64,000 bases of DNA from Benincasa hispida (lineage: Eukaryota; Streptophyta; Magnoliopsida; Cucurbitales; Cucurbitaceae): NCBI RefSeq assembly GCF_009727055.1, contig NW_024065299.1:186001-250000 (forward strand). Reading direction: 5' to 3'. A program made the translations under genes and the position numbers. Position 1 is the first letter of the stretch, and each line of letters begins with the position of its first letter. The notes beneath the pieces were generated by a model, which made no database searches, was not told the DNA's origin, and saw nothing but the letters and a program-made list of their open reading frames with translations. Below are positions 58,011 to 64,000 of this stretch, one piece after another.

Positions 58011-59376
58011 TGTTAGGATTCTATTCGTTCGATTTCGAAAGATCTTGTTGCCTTTTTTGCCCTTAATCTCAAATTAACTAATTTTAATTAATTAATTTAT
58101 CAATGTTTTGATGATAACAAACTCAATTTTTAATTACTGAAAACTTAATGTTTTAATATGTTCATAGCGTAGAGCTCGGAACAATGATTCCAACACCTCT
58201 TGAATCACTCAAATCAGAGCTAAAATGAAGACGATATGACCGAAACAAATCTATAGAGAAAATACCGTGGTAGATGACATGGCATAACCAAACCATCTGC
58301 ATGTAGACATGTGGCAGCATATTGGTTGAATAGTGGATCATTAAGAGATTAACATATGATGGACTTTTGATTTTTGGATTGATTTAAAATAAAAAAAATC
58401 AAAATTTAAAAGAAATTTAAAAGAAAAATAAATTTAATATTATTTTATGTTTATATCTAACGGTTAGTTTTTTATATATGGTATGTTTTTTTATTTTTGG
58501 ATTGACTTTAAGAGAATGAATTTAAAAAGAAAATGAATTAAAAGGAAAATAAATTTAATATTATTTTATATTTGTGTCTAACGGCTAGTTTTTGACACAT
58601 GGTATGTTTTTATTTTTTGGATTAGTTTTAAAAAGAAAATGAATTTTAAAAGAAAAAGAATTTAATATTATATTTTGTTTGTATCTAACGACTAGTTTAG
58701 TTTAAAATCTCCACCATTGATTTTTCTTTTCCAAAATCCAATTGTCCAAAGTAATTGTGGTTTCTAAAAATTTTTCCATCTCTATATAAACCATCTTCCT
58801 CTCCAAATTTTCAACAAACAAATTTTACATTTCATAATCCTCCAAAACTCAAAAGTTCCATTGTTGCTCTCTCTAAGTTCCCAATTTTACATTTTTAGTG
58901 AGAGTTGTATTGTGTTCTTCAAAAATTCCAACATTTATAACGGTTTGATCCTAAACCGTGGAAAGGATCGGGTTTGCTCTTGAACCCGTAAAAGGAGCGG
59001 TGGTGTAACGGTTGGGCTCTAATCCATGGAAAGAGTCGGAAAGATTTTATTCAAATTTCCAAGAGGTGCTTGGGGAGTGGAGTAGGTCGAGTTTGACCGA
59101 ATCACTATAAAAATTACGGTATCTTCTTCTCTAACTCTTTTTATTTTTGCAATTAATTTAAGCAATTTATTGTATATTTTAGTTTGTTCTTATTTATTTG
59201 CTAAAATTTAATAGAATTAAATTATCACATTTTTTTCATATTATTTGTTGCATAAATTGAATTTTTCTTATTATTTATAAAAAGTGTATTAATTAGTTTA
59301 ATTAGGTTAATTTAGAAAAAAAAAAATTAATTAAACCCTATTCACCCCCTTCTAAGGTTGCCATATCGATCCAACA
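58011..59376 (-). mobile_element. SIRE/Maximus-like copia solo LTR, 1366 bp
   Basis: Ends TGTTAGGAT.. and ..ATCCAACA. It contains TATCAATGTTTTGATGATAA near the left, a TATA box TATATAAACC at about 58793, a CAAGAGGTGCTTGGGGAGTG-type block near 59070, and a CCCCTTCTAAGGTTGCC end. These are features I associate with plant SIRE-type LTRs. Those features read in the plus direction, so the strand of the LTR may be plus. The flanks GATAG and GATCT match at 3 of 5 bases, a decayed TSD at best. Confidence 0.7.
58365..58700. repeat. ~120-bp tandem repeat, three copies
   Basis: Units begin at TTTTTGGATT (58371, about 58494, about 58614), each followed by AAAATGAATTT-like, AATTTAATATTAT and CTAACGRCTAGTTT words. 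It lies in the SIRE-like LTR just upstream of its TATA box. Confidence 0.8.
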
Positions 59377-59940
59377 GATCTGTATTCGTAAAACGTCTTG
59401 AGCATCACCCAAATCTTTCATTTGGAATTGTGTTGCTAACCATCTCTTTATATTAGCAAGGAAGCTTGTCTCATTCCCAAAGAGTAAGATATCATCAACA
59501 TAGAGAACTAATAATGCTACAGTTTTGTTGACTATCTTCTTGTATATACAAGGTTCGTCAACATTCTGTTCAAAGTCATAAGATTTGATCGCAATATCAA
59601 ACCTTATATTTGAGGATCTTGAAGCTTGTTTTAACCCATAAATGGTTCTTTAAGATTACAGACTTTCTGTTCTTGTCCTTGTTCGATGAACCCTTCTGGT
59701 TGAGACATAAACATACTTTCATTAAGATGGTCGTTCAGAAAAGCTGTCTTGACATCAATTTGCCATATTTCATAGTCATAATATGTGGCAATGGATAGAA
59801 GTATTCTAATTGATTTTATCATGGCAACGAGAGAAAAATTTTCTTCATCATCAACCCCTTCTCTTAGGGTAAAACCTTTTGCCACGAGTCTTGCTTTATA
59901 GGTTTGCACTTTACTAGTTTGGTCTCGTTTCCTCTTGTAG

Positions 59941-60274
59941 ATCTATTTGCAACCTATAGGTTTAACCACATATGGTTGAACTACAAAGTCCCAAATAGAG
60001 TTGAAGTACATAGACTCCATTTCAATATCCATGGCTTTTGTCCACTATTCCCTGTCAATATTTTTCATTGCCTTTTTGAAGGTTAATGGATCATCTAATC
60101 CATCATCATATATGATGTTTTGAATTTCTATTAGACCTATATAGCGTTGAGGTTGTTGAATAACCCTCCCACTACGTCGAGGCATACTCAACTCTTAAAA
60201 TAGACATGACGAGACAACAACAGTTGTTGATGGACCAGCTTGATCAACAACTCTTGTTGATGTTTCTGTAGCAT
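59941..60274 (-). pseudogene. Linker between integrase and RT of element 6
   Basis: Minus-strand copia spacer coding region with the conserved RRSGRVI-type block (complement of about 60160-60185) and an EDVxxREW-like region. It ends at the LARD2 target site AGCAT (60270-60274) and continues at 63788. Confidence 0.7.
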
Positions 60275-61966
60275 TGATAACTTGTAGAAATGCCAGTTAT
60301 TATAAGCCTTTTATTTAGAATTATGAGAGCTAACAAGTAAAAAATGTAGTGATAATACTTAGAATTTGTGAAAAACTGAGTTTTGCATTGATCAGCATCT
60401 AAATCCTCACTAACCTCAATATTATGTGTTATTCCATGTCAAAGTGTCTATTTTTGTAGCTATCGCAAGAATCAAACGTATACGCTGGAAATAGGCAATC
60501 GCAGGTATCAAACGCATGCGCTGAAGCCAGGTGACCGCAAAGACGAACGCATGCGATGATCGCATACATTCATTGCAGGGATGTTGTAGGTATCCATCGC
60601 ATAAGTTCATCGCATCAATGTTGAGGCTATCGATCGAATGCGTTCATCTCTTGGAGATTATGGCCACAGAGTAATAACCATAATAGAAAGGCGATAGCAA
60701 GATGGATGGAATGCGTTGATACTTCAGTTGAATTAAGCTCGAACGCATACTTTGGGAGTATCAACAAGATAAGATGATGTGACATTGCCCATACCGCGAC
60801 AAAGGCAGCAATAAGACATAACGCAATCATGATTGCTGTCGGCGTTTAAACTCTATAAATAACCCCTTGGACTTTCATTTCAAGGCATCCGAGCTTCTGC
60901 CTTAATGCAGAGGCTTGCGGTCACAGATGAAAGCATGAGCGAGATTTTTGTTGAGGATTCTTCACTTCCACAATCCATTCCGAGTGACGACCGGAACTTT
61001 CACCGGATATAGAGCTTGAGAGAGACTTCTCCACCATCCATCCATGGCATCACCAACAGACTTGATGCATAGCCACTCATTTCTTCTCTTATCTCTGTAT
61101 TGTATTACATTTTGGCTTAAAACACTTACATTCTGTAATCAATACATCTCTAAATTCCTTCAACACCATCTTCTTCATCTTCTTTATCTTTATCATCGTT
61201 TACCTTCATCGTTTATTTATCAAAGGCGATCGCATACTCAATCGTGCAACCTAGAGATAGGACGCATGTAGCAACCCACCGATAGGTGTGCGTTGTGCGA
61301 GTATAGTGAGTTAATCTTCTTTGCTTGGTGAGAGGTTGTAACAAGCTTGTCGATGGGTTTTTGGAATGCTTGTCTATAAGTTAATTAGCCGCATCTAACT
61401 GCCTGAGAAGGTAAGAGGTGGAACGCACTAAAGCAAAGTATGCATTGTTCCTAGAGATAGGCATGGTCTTATGCTCGACGCAACCATGCACGATAGAGAT
61501 ATAGTCATGCGGCTGACCACTGAGAGGTGTGCGATGCATTAGTATGACGAACTGGGATTACTCGAGCGATTTAAGATAATAAACACTAATATGCATTAAC
61601 AGTTGTTGCATATCTACCTATTCTCATCGCAAGTCTTTCATTGCTCAATCTGTTTAGTTAGGAGTAGGAGTAGTGTGTAATCTATTAACTTCTTCATTTT
61701 ACTTTTATTCATCACCTCAAACGCATTGATTCACAAGCATTATTGAGTTATGAGTCCCTGTGTTCGACCTCGGATCACCCGAGAAACTTGCATTCTCGTT
61801 ATACTTGGCGAGAAGGCAAGAAAACTTGTGATAGGAACGCATGGTCATTGCATTCTAGATTAACGCATACTCTCCATTCCAACACATGAACTCCAATGCA
61901 TGGGTACAAATGCATAGCATAAGACATGCATCATACATAAATTGCGTTACCGAATTTTCATCAACA
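60275..61966 (+). repeat. LARD2 5' LTR, 1692 bp
   Basis: TGATAACTTG.. to ..TTTTCATCAACA. TATA box TATAAATAA at 60854-60862. A hairpin-forming tip at 60279-60298 has loop GAAA and two imperfect pairs. Confidence 0.9.
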
Positions 61967-61971
61967 AGTTT

Positions 61972-61990
61972 TTGGCGTCGTTGCTGGGGA
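61972..61990 (+). other. Primer binding site of LARD2
   Basis: TTGGCGTCGTTGCTGGGGA, five bases after the LTR; closer to the usual gypsy form than that of LARD1. Confidence 0.8.
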
Positions 61991-62269
61991 CTTGGTAACT
62001 AATAGTTTGTTAAGTTTTGTGTTTTCGCAAGCACCCCTATCAGTCTTGGGCATATTGTAGCTTGTGCGACCAAGTTGCAAACAATATTTGAAGTGTAGAC
62101 GATACGCCGAAAGTCAATGTTGACCCCGAGATAGAAAGACCATCTGTCGCATGAGCTAGAAGCAGTCTTAAGCACATGTCAGCTAACATGCGTCCAACAA
62201 TTGCTGGAAGCTCCAATGGTCAGGACAACGAGTTCCTTGACCTAAGCAATTGAGATCAATCTCCAGCAT

Positions 62270-62317
62270 GGAAGACTCCTTGCGGTGGTTTCACTCCAAT
62301 TTCTCCAGGGACGTCTT
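62270..62317 (+). promoter_or_regulatory. Candidate conserved leader stem-loop in LARD2
   Basis: Outer arms GAAGAC and GTCTTC with inner GGTG..CACT. Located about 297 nt after the primer site, against about 291 in LARD1. Confidence 0.4.
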
Positions 62318-63482
62318 CTACTCTATCTTTACTTTGCTTTTCCTAGTTAACTTTGAGTTTATTTATTTGAATACTGTCATTTTGGATTTACGGCTGCTTT
62401 CTTGGATGAATGTGCATTAGCTCTTCGTAGGTGCGTTAATAATTTCACTCAATGCGATGGTTCAGAAAAAGAATTTTCTCTATCATTCAACGCATGGCTA
62501 TTTCACCACATGAATCCTAAGTATTGAGAAATTAATATTCAACTCATAGGTTCTTTTTCTTGTTATCTTTTATGCGTTATCCCTTTGAAATTCTTCTTTG
62601 TCCGCTTGCTTTCTTATGTGTTGATAAACCAGCATCCATGATACTTATAATTATAACTCACTACATCCTCTAACTAAAAGTTGCATATCTCACCCCACTT
62701 TAGTAGCCTCTTCAAAATTTGACAGTCTAAGTTTATTATGTGTAAACCTCTGTTCAAACATTTGTTACCACATTCCTATTAAGTTTTTCTTTAGCTTTGC
62801 GGCGAGAGCGCTGCCAACCCTTAAGTTTAGAGGTGGCAGCGATCTCAAAGAAATGTGTTCACTACATTGCAATGTTATTACAAAAAAAAAAAAGGGAATA
62901 ACAACTCCACTGTCAGCGCAATGGGGAAACCCATGCTTATAAGAGTTAAGTTGTGAAAGGCACTTACCCGTAGTTGGATGTCCGTATGATACCCATGGGG
63001 ATAAGCCAAAATGAAAGTAATTCACCAAGATCAACATATAAGCGAAACTCCTCTGTCTAGCGCAAGCAAAAATTAAGCCAAGACAAGAGTTGAGTAGAAT
63101 ATTACACGCAACCGAAGTTGGCTGTCCGCATGACACACGTGGGGGCAAGCCAAAACGAAGAGCGTAACCAGGTTCAACACCGCATTCTTATAAAAACATC
63201 ATAGAACTTTGAATTGTTTCACGAACGCAATCTTAAAAGCTAAACACAAAGTTGCAGGGAATGAGTAGAGAGTTTTTTAGCAAAGGCATGCCGAATTTAA
63301 ACTTAGAAAATATCTCTTTGAAGAAGTAGCCAAAGTTATGGAGAGCGTTGCTGCCAAGGTTAGAAGTATGGGTGAATTATATTGTGAAAAGCTTCATCGC
63401 AGAGGAAAGCTAGAGGATAAATTTTGAATTTCCTAAGTATAAAATATGCTTGAGGACAACCATGATTCTAAGTTTAGGGGTG

Positions 63483-63787
63483 TGATAACTGGCAGAAATG
63501 CCAGTTACTATAAGCCTTTTATTTAGAATTATGAGGGCTAACAAATAGAAAATGTGGTGATGATACTTAGAATTTATGAAAAACTGAGTTTTGCGTCAAT
63601 CAACACCTAAATCCTTACTAACCCTAATATTATGCGTTATTCTGTGTCAAATTGTCTATTTTTGTAGCTATCATAGGAATCAAATGCATACTCTCCATTC
63701 CAACGCATGACCTCCGACACATGGGTATAAACGCATAGCATAAGACATGCATCACACGTAAATTATTTTACCAAATTTTCATCAACA
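63483..63787 (+). repeat. LARD2 3' LTR with internal deletion, 305 bp
   Basis: Both LTR ends are kept, but about 1387 bp are missing compared with the 5' LTR. The junction at about 63690 joins AATCAAATG to CATACTCTCC, and both parent sites in the 5' LTR carry AACGNATA-like words, so a short-repeat deletion is likely. The TATA box is lost. The tip hairpin AACTGGCA, GAAA, TGCCAGTT (63487-63506) is perfect. Confidence 0.9.
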
Positions 63788-64000
63788 AGCATCTTTGGTC
63801 ATTTCTTGCAATATTAGTTTACTATGTGGTAAATGATTTTTTCTATGATCTTCTTCCAAGAATGTGGCATTTGTTGATACAAATACTTTGTCTTCTTTGG
63901 GATCATAGAACAATCCTCCTTTTGTTTCTTTAGGGTATCCTATAAAAAGGCATAACTTCAAACGTGTTTCCAGTTTCTTAAAATTTTCTACTATCACATG
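63788..64000 (-). pseudogene. Integrase C-terminal region of element 6 (at window edge)
   Basis: The minus strand reads FKKLETRLKLCLFIGYPKET, KGGLFYDPKEDKVFVSTNAT, FLEEDHRKNHLPHSKL, the standard post-core block of copia integrases. It is open for the whole of 63782-63997, but the lowest bases belong to LARD2. The rest of the domain lies beyond the window. Confidence 0.88.

Larger units (their letters stand above)
57641..59940 (-). pseudogene. Reverse transcriptase of element 6, split by a solo LTR
   Basis: Coding parts 57641-58010 and 59377-59940. Sense order: [48 protein letters not shown] (59631-59909), then the catalytic YVDD intact at 59491-59502, then [58011-59376 insertion], LSQASYIDK and AGWSLMYAMLCTRPDICFAV (57679-57876). 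Frameshifts lie near 57720 and 59640. Confidence 0.88.
61967..63482 (+). mobile_element. LARD2 non-coding interior
   Basis: 1516 bp, collinear with the LARD1 interior. It holds the stem-loop at 62270-62317, a poly(A) run at 62880-62893, two copies of the CACGTGGGGGCAAGCC-type block (about 62975-63010, decayed, and 63118-63155), and the polypurine tract ending at 63480. Confidence 0.8.
60275..63787 (+). mobile_element. LARD2: complete non-coding gypsy-like LTR element, 3513 bp
   Basis: Plus strand. 5' LTR 60275-61966, primer site 61972-61990, non-coding interior to 63482, polypurine tract, then a 3' LTR reduced to 305 bp (63483-63787). Perfect TSD AGCAT (60270-60274, 63788-63792). Same family as LARD1 and the solo LTR at 7747. 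It inserted into the copia coding region, and removing it restores that reading. Confidence 0.92.
56511..64000 (-). mobile_element. Minus-strand copia (element 6), nested insertions, runs off window
   Basis: Starts at 56511 with a family B-like LTR end in the opposite orientation to the LTR it landed in. Order: partial 3' LTR, RNase H, RT, [SIRE-like solo LTR], RT, linker, [LARD2], integrase C-terminal region at the window edge. The polyprotein is less decayed than the other copies. Confidence 0.85.

Noticed and set aside
61044..61271. 75-codon plus-strand ORF in the LARD2 5' LTR
   Set aside because: Not open in the LARD1 LTRs; LTR sequence just downstream of the TATA region.
1..64000. Search for tRNA, rRNA, snRNA genes, telomere repeats, or a defence or biosynthetic cluster
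   Set aside because: None was recognised by eye. Primer sites mimic tRNA 3' ends but are parts of LTR elements. A covariance-model scan would be needed to exclude small RNA genes.

Overview
This is repeat-dense, AT-rich intergenic DNA from a flowering plant nuclear genome. The evidence is Ty1/copia polyprotein relics, a plant-type L1 LINE with a zf-RVT domain, a MuDR-type transposase relic, a SIRE-like LTR, and LTR elements with plant-style tRNA primer sites. The abundance of CTATCANTGATAG-type motifs fits what I remember of cucurbits, but the family assignment is inference. No rRNA, tRNA, CRISPR or bacterial-type operon is visible. The only good candidate for an intact host gene is a small secreted-peptide gene at 42664-42891 (minus) with its own TATA box and poly(A) signal. 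Almost everything else is transposable-element sequence, and many boundaries can be fixed from target-site duplications (TSDs) and LTR termini. Layout. (1) 1-26002: a minus-strand copia array (family A, LTR about 2.06 kb) laid out as LTR / interior 1 / LTR / interior 2 / LTR, so the middle LTR (16353-17700) is shared. Interior 1 is split by a family B copia relic (6411-10610, LTR about 1.9 kb). That relic was itself hit by a gypsy-like solo LTR (7747-9861, TSD CTATG) and by a non-coding gypsy-like element (LARD1, 10629-15589). (2) 26003-29801: a 317-bp foldback element, low-complexity DNA, and a family B solo LTR with TSD ATGAT. (3) About 29800-41590: a degenerate plus-strand L1-type LINE. Its endonuclease is cut by a family A solo LTR (30638-38396, TSD CATAT), which is cut in turn by a complete but dead family C copia (31877-37565, TSD ATTTA). 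(4) 41590-47500: the peptide gene and a MuDR-type (MULE) transposase pseudogene with a recognisable in-phase intron. (5) 48006-50657: a gag-only copia (TSD GTGAG) carrying a 455-bp solo LTR (TSD CCATC). (6) 50663-55938: intergenic DNA with MITE and foldback elements and a Z-DNA-prone tract. (7) 55939-64000: a family B LTR interrupted by a minus-strand copia, which is interrupted by a SIRE-like solo LTR (58011-59376) and by LARD2 (60275-63787, TSD AGCAT). The polyproteins are broken by stops and frameshifts, and two have lost a catalytic Asp of reverse transcriptase. The LARD family is non-coding but keeps a primer site, polypurine tract, TATA box and two candidate RNA hairpins, as expected of an element mobilised in trans. 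Those hairpins and the tandem LTR array are the observations I would follow first.
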